NCBI GenBank assembly: GCA_963846855.1
Contig: CAWJXK010000008.1
Location: forward strand, 682,001-746,000
Reading direction: 5' to 3'
Length of the DNA: 64,000 bases
Origin: CAIWHR01 sp963846855
Lineage (GTDB): Bacteria > Pseudomonadota > Gammaproteobacteria > Burkholderiales > Casimicrobiaceae
The notes below the pieces were generated by a model, which was not told the origin of the DNA, ran no database searches, and worked only from the letters and a program-made list of their open reading frames with translations. Position 1 is the first letter of the stretch; each line of letters opens with the position of its first letter. This document shows positions 30,625 to 38,749 of this stretch, piece after piece. Position numbers and translations under genes: made by a program.

Positions 30625-31497
30625 GTGTCCGGTGTCGAGACCCTGCTGAATCGCCGCGAGGCGGGATTCGCGGCGGCGCCGCCCCGGATCGCCCGGCGCG
30701 ATGCGGCCGACGCGCGCCGCTACCTTCGTGCGACGCTTGTCGGGACACTCGCGATGTACGCGCTCCTTGCGGGGTCGCTCACGGGAATCCTGCCAGCGCT
30801 CGTCCTCGTCGCCGTGGTCCCGCTCGTGTACGTGCGCCTGTCGCTCGCGCTGCACGAGCTCCTTCACATCCGTCCGGCGGCGCGCGTCCCGTCGTTCCAT
30901 CGGCTGGCGATGATCTTCGACACACCGTTCGGGCTCGGCTATCGCGAACATCGCGCACTGCATCTGCGCCATCATCGCTGCGGCGCAGGCGCCGCCGATC
31001 CGGAGCTGCATCAGATCGCCGGCAGCCACCTCGGAGCGTTCGGCAACGCGCTCGTCGCGCCGGAACGCTCGCTCGTCGCGTGGATTCGCACGCGCGGGGT
31101 CAGCGCCCCGCTCGCGCGTGAAGGAGGCCTCCGGCTTGCGGCGTTCGTGATCGTGGCGGCGCTCAATCCCGCGGTCTTCCTGCTCTACTGGGTCGTGTTG
31201 CGCCTTAGCATCGGCGCGGCGGGATTCGTCTTCCACCACGTCCTGCACAACCGCGACGGCGAGCTCGGCACGTTCGCGCTGCCGATCCCGGACCGCGTGC
31301 TGCGCGCTGGCGCATGGGTGTTCGGCACGGAGCCAATGCTGATCCTCGCGCGGCACCGCGCCCATCATCTCTGGCCTGAGCTTCGCGTACGCGACCTGCC
31401 CGATCTTCCGCGTGAATTGCAGGTGCCCGCCGGCCCCGTCTCGCCAGCGTTTCGCGCCGCGGCGCGTTCGCTCGCGCCTCGCGCTCGCCGCCGATGA
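30625..31497 (+). CDS. membrane fatty acid desaturase family protein
   Basis: A 290-residue membrane di-iron enzyme candidate. The histidine boxes are all present: HELLH near residue 77, HRALHLRHHR near 112, HHVLH near 212, and HRAHH near 243, with hydrophobic segments between. Such enzymes desaturate or hydroxylate acyl or carotenoid substrates using oxygen. The start is a GTG at 30625. It is about 120 bp downstream of the predicted promoter and overlaps the next gene by four bases (ATGA), suggesting co-translation. The substrate is unknown. Confidence 0.8.
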   Translation: MSGVETLLNRREAGFAAAPPRIARRDAADARRYLRATLVGTLAMYALLAGSLTGILPALVLVAVVPLVYVRLSLALHELLHIRPAARVPSFHRLAMIFDTPFGLGYREHRALHLRHHRCGAGAADPELHQIAGSHLGAFGNALVAPERSLVAWIRTRGVSAPLAREGGLRLAAFVIVAALNPAVFLLYWVVLRLSIGAAGFVFHHVLHNRDGELGTFALPIPDRVLRAGAWVFGTEPMLILARHRAHHLWPELRVRDLPDLPRELQVPAGPVSPAFRAAARSLAPRARRR

Positions 31498-32066
31498 ACT
31501 GCGCGGGCTGCGGCGCCGAGAACCCGGACGGAGCGAAATTCTGCTCGGCGTGCGGCACGCCGAGCTCCCGCCATTGCCCGGCGTGCCGCGCCGAGGTCGC
31601 GCCGATCGCGCGCTTCTGCCACGAATGCGGAGCCGCGATCGCCGCGTCCGCCGGCCCCGCGCTGAGTCCTGTGGCCGCGCCGGAGCCGGCGGCGCTGGTC
31701 GAGCGGCGCCACATGTCGGTGATGTTCTGCGATCTCGTGGGATCGGTGCAGATGTCTCGGGCGCTCGATCCGGAAGACCTGCACGACCTCATTCGCGCCT
31801 ACCGCGATGCCTGCGCCGAGGTCGTCACCCGCTACGAAGGAACGACCGCGCAGTTTCAGGGCGACGGCATCGTCGTGTATTTCGGATATCCGGTCGCGCA
31901 TGAGGACGACGCGCGCCGGGGCGTGCAGGCGGGCCTCGCGGTGTGGGGCATGAAGAAGGGCTGGAACCGCGAGACCTTTGCGCTGCCGCCCTCGCTGCAG
32001 AAGAGCTGGCGATTGAAGCGCACGGTGGGCCTCAAGACCGGAAACGCGCCCGTCCGGCCCGCCTGA
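31494..32066 (+). CDS. truncated class III adenylate/guanylate cyclase with N-terminal zinc ribbons
   Basis: Residues 1-50 form two zinc ribbons (CAGCG-FCSACG and CPAC-FCHECG). Residues 70-147 are the first half of a class III nucleotide cyclase: SVMFCDLVGS with the metal Asp, then QGDGIVVYFGYP. After GVQAGLAV (about residue 149) the sequence leaves the family and ends with about 40 unrelated residues (WGMKKGW onward). The rest of the catalytic domain, and the ATPase/TPR parts usual in this architecture, are missing. This looks like a gene cut short by deletion beside chrA; cyclase activity is unlikely. Confidence 0.65.
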   Translation: MNCAGCGAENPDGAKFCSACGTPSSRHCPACRAEVAPIARFCHECGAAIAASAGPALSPVAAPEPAALVERRHMSVMFCDLVGSVQMSRALDPEDLHDLIRAYRDACAEVVTRYEGTTAQFQGDGIVVYFGYPVAHEDDARRGVQAGLAVWGMKKGWNRETFALPPSLQKSWRLKRTVGLKTGNAPVRPA

Positions 32067-32093
32067 CTCGCTTGCCGACGCGGGCGGGTCGCG

Positions 32094-33446
32094 TCAGCGC
32101 AACAGCAGCGACGCCGCGAGCCCCGCCACGCCGCACGCGAGGATCACGGGAATCACGCCGACCTTGAAGCGGAACAGCGCAACCGCGGCCGCGACGCCGA
32201 TCGCGAGCGCGACCGGATCGAGCCCGCGATTCGCTGCGGCCGCGCTCCAGCCGGCCGGCCAGAACACGTGCCAGGCGAAGAACGCGGCAAGGCTCACGAC
32301 CACACCGACCACTGCCGCGGTGATCCCGGACAGCGGCGCGGTGAACCTGAGCTGCCCGTGCGTCGACTCGACCAGCGGTCCGCCGGCGAGAATGAACAGG
32401 AACGACGGCAGGAACGTGTAGAACGTGGCGACGCACGCACCCGCGATGCCGGCCAGCGCGAGCGAGTCCGGCCCGAACAGCGCTTTGGCCCATCCGCCGG
32501 CAAAGCCCACGAATGCGACGATCATGATGAGCGGTCCCGGCGTCGTTTCGCCGAGCGCCAGGCCGTCGATCATCTGGGCGGGCGTGAGCCACGCGTACGT
32601 CTCGACCGCGCCCTGGTAGACGTACGGCAGCACCGCATACGCGCCGCCGAACGTCAGCAACGCCGCCTTGGTGAAGAACCAGCCCATCCGCGGCAGCGTT
32701 GATCCGGGTCCATAACTCGCCACCAGCATCGCCAGCGTGAACAGCCACAGCGCGACAAACACTCCAACGACGAGCGCGAGCCGCGCCGCGCTGAATCGCG
32801 CGTGCGCCGGAGGCGGCGTGTCGTCGTCGATCAACGCGGGCGCATGCGCGCCGCCCTTGACGTCATGGGCGCCGATGGCGAATTCGGCTGGCGCGACACG
32901 CCCGCCGACGAAGCCGATGACGCCTGCCGCCACGACGATCGCCGGAAACGGCACGTTGAACGCGAAGATCGCGACGAATGCGGCCGCCGCGATGACCCAA
33001 AGCGTCGGACGGCGCAGCGCACGGGAGCCGATCCGCCACGCCGCGAAGAGCACGATCGCGACGACCGCCGGCTTGATCCCGTAGAGGACCCCGGCGACCG
33101 CCGGAACGTCGCCATATGCCATGTAGAGCCACGACAGCGCAATCAGGAGCACCAGCGAGGGCAGCACGAACAGGGTGCCGGCGACCACGCCGCCCCAGGT
33201 CCGGTGCAGCATCCATCCGATGTATGTGGCGAGCTGAGTCGCCTCCGGTCCAGGCAGGATCATGCAGAAGTTGAGCGCATGCAGAAAGCGCCGCTCCGAG
33301 ATCCACCGCTTCGTGTCGACGAGGTCGTGATGCATGATCGCGATCTGGCCGGCGGGTCCGCCGAAACTGATGAATCCGAGCTTGAGCCAGTAGCGGAACG
33401 CCTCGGTGCGCGACGGCGCCGCGGGTGCTGCGGCAGGATCGATCAT
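32094..33446 (-). CDS. chrA: chromate transporter family protein ChrA
   Basis: A 450-residue inner-membrane protein of the CHR family, with two homologous halves. Each has the family signature: FRYWLKLGFISFGGPAGQIA with LNFCMILPGPEATQLATYIG in the first half, and FFTKAALLTFGGAYAVLPY with LALGETTPGPLIM in the second. ChrA exports chromate in resistant bacteria; many members have unproven substrates. The ATG at 33446 is preferred to a TTG at 33467. No chrB regulator is adjacent. Confidence 0.9.
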   Translation of the reverse strand: MIDPAAAPAAPSRTEAFRYWLKLGFISFGGPAGQIAIMHHDLVDTKRWISERRFLHALNFCMILPGPEATQLATYIGWMLHRTWGGVVAGTLFVLPSLVLLIALSWLYMAYGDVPAVAGVLYGIKPAVVAIVLFAAWRIGSRALRRPTLWVIAAAAFVAIFAFNVPFPAIVVAAGVIGFVGGRVAPAEFAIGAHDVKGGAHAPALIDDDTPPPAHARFSAARLALVVGVFVALWLFTLAMLVASYGPGSTLPRMGWFFTKAALLTFGGAYAVLPYVYQGAVETYAWLTPAQMIDGLALGETTPGPLIMIVAFVGFAGGWAKALFGPDSLALAGIAGACVATFYTFLPSFLFILAGGPLVESTHGQLRFTAPLSGITAAVVGVVVSLAAFFAWHVFWPAGWSAAAANRGLDPVALAIGVAAAVALFRFKVGVIPVILACGVAGLAASLLLR

Positions 33447-33504
33447 CGCCGTGCGTGCGCCGGGCAACTCCGCCGTCGCATTGGCGTGGAGGAAAGAGCG
33501 AGGA

Positions 33505-34782
33505 TCAGATCAGCCCTTCGAGCAGCTGCACGTCGACCGCCTCTCCCGCGGCGACGTTGCCGGTGGCGGCCGGCAGCACGATGAAGCAATTCGCCTGCGA
33601 CATCGACGACAGGATGCCCGAGCCCTGGTCGCCCGTGGTGCGGACAGTGAAGCCGCCATTGCCATCCGGAGAAAGCACGCCGCGCTGGAATTCGGTGCGC
33701 CCGGGAACCTTACGGATCGGCGCGCCGAGCGGCACCTTGAACGTCGGTTGCGGCGCGACGTCGCGTTCGCCCTGCAGGATGCGCAGCGCGTCCTGCACGA
33801 ATTCGTAGAACGTCACCATGACCGACACCGGATTGCCCGGCAGGCCGAAGAAATGCGCGCTGCCGATGCGGCCGTAGGCGAGCGGGCGGCCCGGTTTCAT
33901 CGCGATCTTCCAGAACAGCACCTCGCCCACCTTGTCGAGCAGCGCCTTCACGTAGTCCGCTTCGCCGACCGAGACGCCGCCCGAGGTGATGACGACGTCG
34001 GCGCACCCGGCGGCGGTCGTGAACGCGCGCTCGAGCGCCTCGGGCACGTCCGGCACGACGCCCATGTCGACAATCTCGCAGCCCAGCCGGTCCAGCATGC
34101 CGAAGAGCGTGTAGCGGTTGCTGTCGTAGATCTCGCCGGGCGCGAGCGGCGTGCCGATCGAGCGGAGCTCGTCGCCCGTCGAGAAGAATGCGACGCGCAG
34201 CTTGCGGAATACCGTCACCTCGCCGATGCCGAGCGAGGCCAGCATGCCGAGCTCCGCCGGATGCATGGGCTGGCCGGCGTGGAACACCACCTGCCCGCGC
34301 TTCAGGTCCTCGCCGGCGAAGCGACGATTCTGTCCGGCCTTGCCGACCGCGCCTGCCTCGATGTGGACGCCCGTCGCGTCCTCGCGCGTTCGCTCCTGCA
34401 TCACGACCGTGTCGGCGCCGCCCGGCATCACGCCGCCGGTGAAGATCCGTACGCACTGACCCGCAGCCACGCTGACGCTTGGCGGCTTGCCGGCGAACGA
34501 CTCGCCGACGCGGGCGAGAATTGATTCGGAGCCTGGAGTGAGGTCGGCGAAGCGGACCGCGTAGCCGTCCATCGCGGAGTTGTCGTGCCCCGGCACGTCG
34601 AACGGCGAGATCACGTCGGTCGCCAGCACGCGCGACAGCGCGGCGCGGATGTGAACGCGCTCGGTTGCGGTGACCGGTGAGAGGAAGGTGCGGATCAGCG
34701 CCCGCGCCCGGTCGACCGGCATCGAATTGGGGTCGTAGTCGTCGGCGCAGGAGGCTTCGCGCAGCGTCTTGGGCTGGGTCAT
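33505..34782 (-). CDS. moeA: molybdopterin molybdotransferase MoeA
   Basis: Inserts molybdenum into adenylylated molybdopterin to complete the cofactor. The 425-residue protein shows VPGHDNSAMDGYAVR near residue 70, FTGGVMPGGADTVVMQE, the MPT-binding TSGGVSVGEADYVK, and GLPGNPVSVMVTF. The ATG at 34782 gives MTQPKTLREASC; the frame is open further upstream without homology. It is the last gene of the minus-strand set moaA-fdhD-mobA-moeA that supplies and loads cofactor for the formate dehydrogenase encoded on the plus strand. Confidence 0.94.
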   Translation of the reverse strand: MTQPKTLREASCADDYDPNSMPVDRARALIRTFLSPVTATERVHIRAALSRVLATDVISPFDVPGHDNSAMDGYAVRFADLTPGSESILARVGESFAGKPPSVSVAAGQCVRIFTGGVMPGGADTVVMQERTREDATGVHIEAGAVGKAGQNRRFAGEDLKRGQVVFHAGQPMHPAELGMLASLGIGEVTVFRKLRVAFFSTGDELRSIGTPLAPGEIYDSNRYTLFGMLDRLGCEIVDMGVVPDVPEALERAFTTAAGCADVVITSGGVSVGEADYVKALLDKVGEVLFWKIAMKPGRPLAYGRIGSAHFFGLPGNPVSVMVTFYEFVQDALRILQGERDVAPQPTFKVPLGAPIRKVPGRTEFQRGVLSPDGNGGFTVRTTGDQGSGILSSMSQANCFIVLPAATGNVAAGEAVDVQLLEGLI

Positions 34783-34820
34783 GCGGGCTCGATCGGAGAG
34801 AGTTTGCGATGCCGCCGATT

Positions 34821-35441
34821 CTAATCCGGCGCGATGCCTTCGTCGCGCGGCGTCGACTCCGTCGCCGCGGCGAGCTCGGCGGCGGTGTTGATGTTGCGGA
34901 ACGCATCGGCCTCGTCGTCGAACGATACTTCGACGACGGCGAGCGTCGCGTACCACGCGTCGATCTTGCGTCCGCCGCCTTCGAGGAACGACGAGAGATG
35001 CGGCAGCACGTCGCGGCGCGCGAGGCAGAACACCGGATGCGGCTGGTCGAGCGTCTTCGCGACCGCGAGCTGCGCGCCGCGCGCTTCGAGCGCGCCGGCG
35101 AGACGCGCGACGAGGTCGTCCGGCAGGAAGGGCGAATCACACGGGACGGTCGCGACGAGCGCGTGCGTCGCATGGGTCATGCCCGCGTGGAGCCCGGCGA
35201 GCGGCCCCGCGAACCCGCCGACCGCGTCCGTCAGCACGGGATAGCCGAACGCCGCATAGCGATCGAGATTCTGGTTGGCGTTGATCACGACGGCGTCCAC
35301 CTGCGGCGCGAAGCGCGCGAGCACATGCGCGATCATCGGCTTGCCCGCGAGCGTCACGAGCCCCTTGTCGACGCTGCCCATCCGGCGGCCCTGGCCGCCG
35401 GCGAGAACGATCCCGGAGATCGGCGCTCGTGGGGCGCTCAC
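34821..35441 (-). CDS. mobA: molybdenum cofactor guanylyltransferase MobA
   Basis: Attaches GMP to molybdopterin, making the MGD form needed by DMSO-reductase family enzymes such as formate dehydrogenase. The nucleotidyltransferase loop LAGGQGRRMG is at the start, followed by the metal-site VPCDSPFLP and the NINTAAEL end. The GTG at 35441, 13 bp after fdhD, gives 206 residues, normal for MobA; the open frame upstream overlaps fdhD. Confidence 0.92.
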   Translation of the reverse strand: MSAPRAPISGIVLAGGQGRRMGSVDKGLVTLAGKPMIAHVLARFAPQVDAVVINANQNLDRYAAFGYPVLTDAVGGFAGPLAGLHAGMTHATHALVATVPCDSPFLPDDLVARLAGALEARGAQLAVAKTLDQPHPVFCLARRDVLPHLSSFLEGGGRKIDAWYATLAVVEVSFDDEADAFRNINTAAELAAATESTPRDEGIAPD

Positions 35442-35454
35442 GAGGGGGCCCGCT

Positions 35455-36291
35455 TCAGGCGCCGACGAAGCGCTCCGCGCCGGTGAACAGCAGGAAGTGC
35501 TTGTTCGCGGCACGGCCGATCATCGTGATGCCGACCTTCTGCGCGATCTCGTGGCCCATCTGCGTGAGGCCCGAGCGCGACACCAGGAACGGTATGCCCA
35601 TCTGCGCGGCCTTGATCACCATTTCCGAGGTGAGCCGGCCGGTCGTGTAGAAGATCTTGTCGGCGCCGTCGATGCGGTCGAGCCACATCCGGCCCGCGAT
35701 CGCGTCGACCGCGTTGTGGCGCCCGACATCCTCGACGAACATCAGGATCTCGGAATCGGCGGGCGCGTTGGTCGCGAGCGCGCAGCCGTGCACGGCGCCC
35801 GCTTCCTTGTAGATCGTCTCGTGGACCCGCACGCGGTCGAGGAGCGCGTAGAGCGCCGTCCGCGACAACGTGCCGCCGTCCGGCAGCCGGACCGAGTCGA
35901 TCTCCGCCATGAGGTCGCCGAACACGGTGCCCTGGCCGCAGCCTGAGGTCTTGGTGCGCTTCTGCATCCGGCCCTCGAGGTCGTTCAGGCCGCTGCGCGT
36001 CGTCACCGCGACGGCGTTGACGTCCCAGTCCACCTGCACCGAGACGATGTCCTCGATCCGCTCGATCAGGCGCTGGTTGCGCAGGTAGCCGATCGCGAGG
36101 GCTTCCGGCGCCGCGCCCAGCGTCATCAGCGTCAGGATTTCCTGCTTGTCGACGTAGAGGGTGAGCGGATGCTCGCCGGCGACCGGCGTCTCGCGCGCGG
36201 CGCCCGTCTCGTCGATCGAGGGCACGCGAAACGTCGCCGGGCGGGCGGCATCGGACAACTGCGGATGGTAGGGGATGTCGGGCGCGTTCAT
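35455..36291 (-). CDS. fdhD: formate dehydrogenase sulfurtransferase FdhD
   Basis: Transfers sulfur from IscS to the molybdenum cofactor before it enters formate dehydrogenase, an essential activation step. The 278-residue protein has TKTSGCGQGTVFGDL with Cys118. In E. coli FdhD this loop is CxxC; here the second Cys is replaced (CGQG), leaving one candidate sulfur carrier. VFVEDVGRHNAVD-like FVEDVGRHNAVDAI and TTGRLTSEMV are also present. It lies between moaA and mobA, 17 bp after moaA in map order. Confidence 0.94.
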   Translation of the reverse strand: MNAPDIPYHPQLSDAARPATFRVPSIDETGAARETPVAGEHPLTLYVDKQEILTLMTLGAAPEALAIGYLRNQRLIERIEDIVSVQVDWDVNAVAVTTRSGLNDLEGRMQKRTKTSGCGQGTVFGDLMAEIDSVRLPDGGTLSRTALYALLDRVRVHETIYKEAGAVHGCALATNAPADSEILMFVEDVGRHNAVDAIAGRMWLDRIDGADKIFYTTGRLTSEMVIKAAQMGIPFLVSRSGLTQMGHEIAQKVGITMIGRAANKHFLLFTGAERFVGA

Positions 36292-36308
36292 GGAAAGGGA
36301 CCGCGCGC

Positions 36309-37421
36309 TCAGCCGCCGATGTAGCTCATCTCCACTTTCGGCGCGCGTGCCGTGGCCGCCGTGCGGATCTCGGAGTAGCGGTCGTCGCGCCGGGTCCAGA
36401 CGGCGGCGATGGCGTTGCCGATCTCCGCGTCGGAAAATCCGTCGCGCACGAGCGCACGGAGGTCATGGCCATCGTTGCCGAACAGGCACGTGTAGAGCCT
36501 GCCGTCGGTCGACAGCCGCGCGCGCGTGCAGTCGCGGCAGAACGCCTGCGTCACCGACGCGATGACGCCGATCTCGCCGCCGCCGTCGCGATAGCGCCAG
36601 CGCTCGGCCACTTCGCCGTACGCGCCGGGGTCGACGCTTTCGAGCGGGAATTCGGTGCCGATCGTGCGCACGACCTCGGCCGCGGGAACGACGTCGTCCA
36701 TGCGCCACCCGTTGGTCGCGCCGACGTCCATGAACTCGATGAATCGGACGATGTGCCCGCTGCCGCGGAAATGACGCGCCATCGGCAGGATCGACGCTTC
36801 GTTCATCCCGCGCTTGACCACCATGTTGATCTTGATCGGCGCCAAGCCGGCGGCCGCGGCCGCGTCGATGCCCTCGAGCACGCGCGCCACCGGGAAATCG
36901 GCGTCGTTCATCGCGCGAAACGTCGCGTCGTCGAGCGAATCGAGGCTGACCGTGACGCGCGTGAGGCCTGCCGCGCGAAGCGACTTTGCCTTCTTCGCGA
37001 GCAGCGCGCCGTTGGTGGTGAGGGTGAGATCGCGCGCGCCGACCCCGGCGAGGAGCTCGACCAGCCGCTCGATGTTCCGGCGCAGCAGCGGCTCGCCGCC
37101 GGTCAGCCGGATCTTGGACACGCCGCGCTCGACGAAGAGCTTCGCGACGCGCGCGATCTCCTCGAACGTGAGCAGGTCCGCGTGCGGCAGGAACTGGTAG
37201 TCGGCGTCGAACACATCCTTCGGCATGCAGTAGACGCAGCGGAAATTGCACCGGTCGGTCACCGAGATGCGAAGATCGCGCAGCGGACGACCGCGCGCGT
37301 CCGTTACCGGCCCGGGGGCTGCCAAAGCCCTGGCCGCCTCGCGCAGCCACGCGTCGCGCGCCGCGCGCGGTACCGACGGGTCGGACGAGCGCAGCTCGGT
37401 CAGTGGAATGACGGTCGCCAT
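36309..37421 (-). CDS. moaA: GTP 3',8-cyclase MoaA
   Basis: The radical SAM enzyme that starts molybdopterin synthesis from GTP. The N-terminal cluster motif is CNFRCVYC near residue 65, followed by LTGGEPLLRRN and SLDSLDDATF. The C-terminal second cluster has CRDCTRARL plus a downstream Cys, and the protein ends in the conserved double-glycine tail (SYIGG). The ATG at 37421 gives 370 residues; the frame is open into the divergent promoter region. No other moa genes are in the window. Confidence 0.94.
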   Translation of the reverse strand: MATVIPLTELRSSDPSVPRAARDAWLREAARALAAPGPVTDARGRPLRDLRISVTDRCNFRCVYCMPKDVFDADYQFLPHADLLTFEEIARVAKLFVERGVSKIRLTGGEPLLRRNIERLVELLAGVGARDLTLTTNGALLAKKAKSLRAAGLTRVTVSLDSLDDATFRAMNDADFPVARVLEGIDAAAAAGLAPIKINMVVKRGMNEASILPMARHFRGSGHIVRFIEFMDVGATNGWRMDDVVPAAEVVRTIGTEFPLESVDPGAYGEVAERWRYRDGGGEIGVIASVTQAFCRDCTRARLSTDGRLYTCLFGNDGHDLRALVRDGFSDAEIGNAIAAVWTRRDDRYSEIRTAATARAPKVEMSYIGG

Positions 37422-37462
37422 GAAATCAGTCGTGTCGATCGGAACAACGCGCAGCTCATTGA

Positions 37463-37495
37463 TGTTAACAGAGCGCGCAACCCCTGGTGTATCAT
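37463..37495 (+). promoter_or_regulatory. candidate promoter in the moaA / formate dehydrogenase divergent region
   Basis: TTAACA (37465-37470) and TATCAT (37490-37495) read as a weak promoter toward the formate dehydrogenase operon, with a long 19-bp spacer. The -35 overlaps the palindrome TGTTAACA (37463-37470). This 127-bp region is the only gap between the two divergent gene sets. Confidence 0.35.
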
Positions 37496-37548
37496 CGACC
37501 GGTTGCAGTTGCACTGGTTCAGCCACTCGCGAATCACTGGAAATCCCC

Positions 37549-38058
37549 TTGTCTGCATTGCGGTTTCCGATTGCCGTCGATTTTCGCCGTATCACGCTCG
37601 ACAACCGCTGGATCTCGGAGCGCTGGGAGCCCTTTGCGGTGGAGTTCACCCCGGTGGAAGGCGCCAATGCCGGCCCGCCGGTCGCGTCCGCGCTCGATGC
37701 CACGGGCGATCGATGGCGATTCCTGAATTGCACGTTCGAGCTCCACGTTTCGGAAGCCGAAGGCTATTACCTCAACCTGACTTCTTCGGATCCCAAGGTC
37801 TTCGTCATGTGGCGGCTGACGCCGGGGGAGGGCACCCCGCCACTCGCACCGGTGCGCGTCACGGTCAGCTACAACGAGGCGGCGCGCAGCCTCGACGGCG
37901 GTGAAGCGGTCGACCCGGTTCCCATGCCGGCCGAACTTCTCCTGCTCATGCGCGACTTCGTCGAGCGCAACTACCGGCAGGAGCGCAAGCAGAAGGCGCA
38001 GCGCAACGAGCCCCGATTCGACGGCCTGTTCCGGCGCGAGCGGGCGACTCGCCGCTGA
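37549..38058 (+). CDS. DUF3305 formate dehydrogenase accessory protein
   Basis: A 169-residue soluble protein matching DUF3305: FPIAVDFRRITLDNRW, ISERWEPFAV, and YYLNLTSSDPKVFVMWRL. DUF3305 and DUF3306 genes occur as a pair ahead of formate dehydrogenase genes in betaproteobacteria; their activity is unknown. The TTG at 37549 was chosen because it begins the conserved region; the frame is open upstream across the promoter region, so the start is uncertain. The next gene begins 25 bp later. Confidence 0.75.
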   Translation: MSALRFPIAVDFRRITLDNRWISERWEPFAVEFTPVEGANAGPPVASALDATGDRWRFLNCTFELHVSEAEGYYLNLTSSDPKVFVMWRLTPGEGTPPLAPVRVTVSYNEAARSLDGGEAVDPVPMPAELLLLMRDFVERNYRQERKQKAQRNEPRFDGLFRRERATRR

Positions 38059-38083
38059 TGCCGTGCCGGATCCGACCCTCCCG

Positions 38084-38749
38084 ATGACGAACGAGAAGGA
38101 AGCTCCCGGCGGTTTTTCCCTCAAGCGCTGGTCGCAGCGAAAGCTGGCCGCCTCGCGCGAAACGCGTGCGGAAGCGGCCGCCGCGCCGGCGCCCGCCGCC
38201 CCGCCGGACGCGACGACGGAGCAGCTCACGACAGCACCGGCGGCATCGTTTCCTTCTGCCGAAGCGAGAGCGGTGGCGCTGCCCAGCATCGACTCGCTGA
38301 CCGCCGACTCCGATTTCACGCCGTTCATGCGCGCCGACGTCGAGCCCGGCCTGCAGCACCAGGCGCTGCGCAAGCTGTTCAGCGATCCGCGCTTCAACGT
38401 GATGGACGGTCTCGACACCTACGTCGACGACTATTCGAAGCCCGATCCCATTGCGCCGGACGTCGTCGCGCGGCTCGCGCAGGCGCGCTACCTTTTCGAC
38501 CCGCCGGCGACGCGCGTCGACGAGAACGGCTTCGTTGTCGACGTCCCGCCGCCGAGTCCGGCCGAGACCGCGCCCTCCGAGGCTACGCCGCCGGAGGCGC
38601 TTTCCGGTGACGCGGCAAAGGCACCGGATACGGCGAATGAGGCGGAAAGCGCGTCGCCCGACGCCGTCACCCCTGCCTCGGGCGACGCCGCGGACAACGT
38701 CGAATCCGTGCCTCCGGTGAACCCATCCGTCGAACCGGCGCGCCGATGA
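38084..38749 (+). CDS. DUF3306 formate dehydrogenase accessory protein
   Basis: A 221-residue protein with the DUF3306 core FSLKRWSQRK near the start and DFTPFMRADVEPGLQHQALRKLF-type sequence in the middle, then FNVMDGLDTYVDDYS. The ends are low-complexity, rich in Ala, Pro and Glu, likely disordered. A GTG at 38063 is an alternative start. The stop overlaps the next gene's ATG by 4 bases. Its role is unknown; location argues for assembly or regulation of formate dehydrogenase. Confidence 0.8.
   Translation: MTNEKEAPGGFSLKRWSQRKLAASRETRAEAAAAPAPAAPPDATTEQLTTAPAASFPSAEARAVALPSIDSLTADSDFTPFMRADVEPGLQHQALRKLFSDPRFNVMDGLDTYVDDYSKPDPIAPDVVARLAQARYLFDPPATRVDENGFVVDVPPPSPAETAPSEATPPEALSGDAAKAPDTANEAESASPDAVTPASGDAADNVESVPPVNPSVEPARR

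Noticed and set aside
37246..37548. Longer DUF3305 protein starting inside moaA
   Set aside because: The upstream part is antisense to moaA and the divergent promoter region; the conserved domain begins at 37549.
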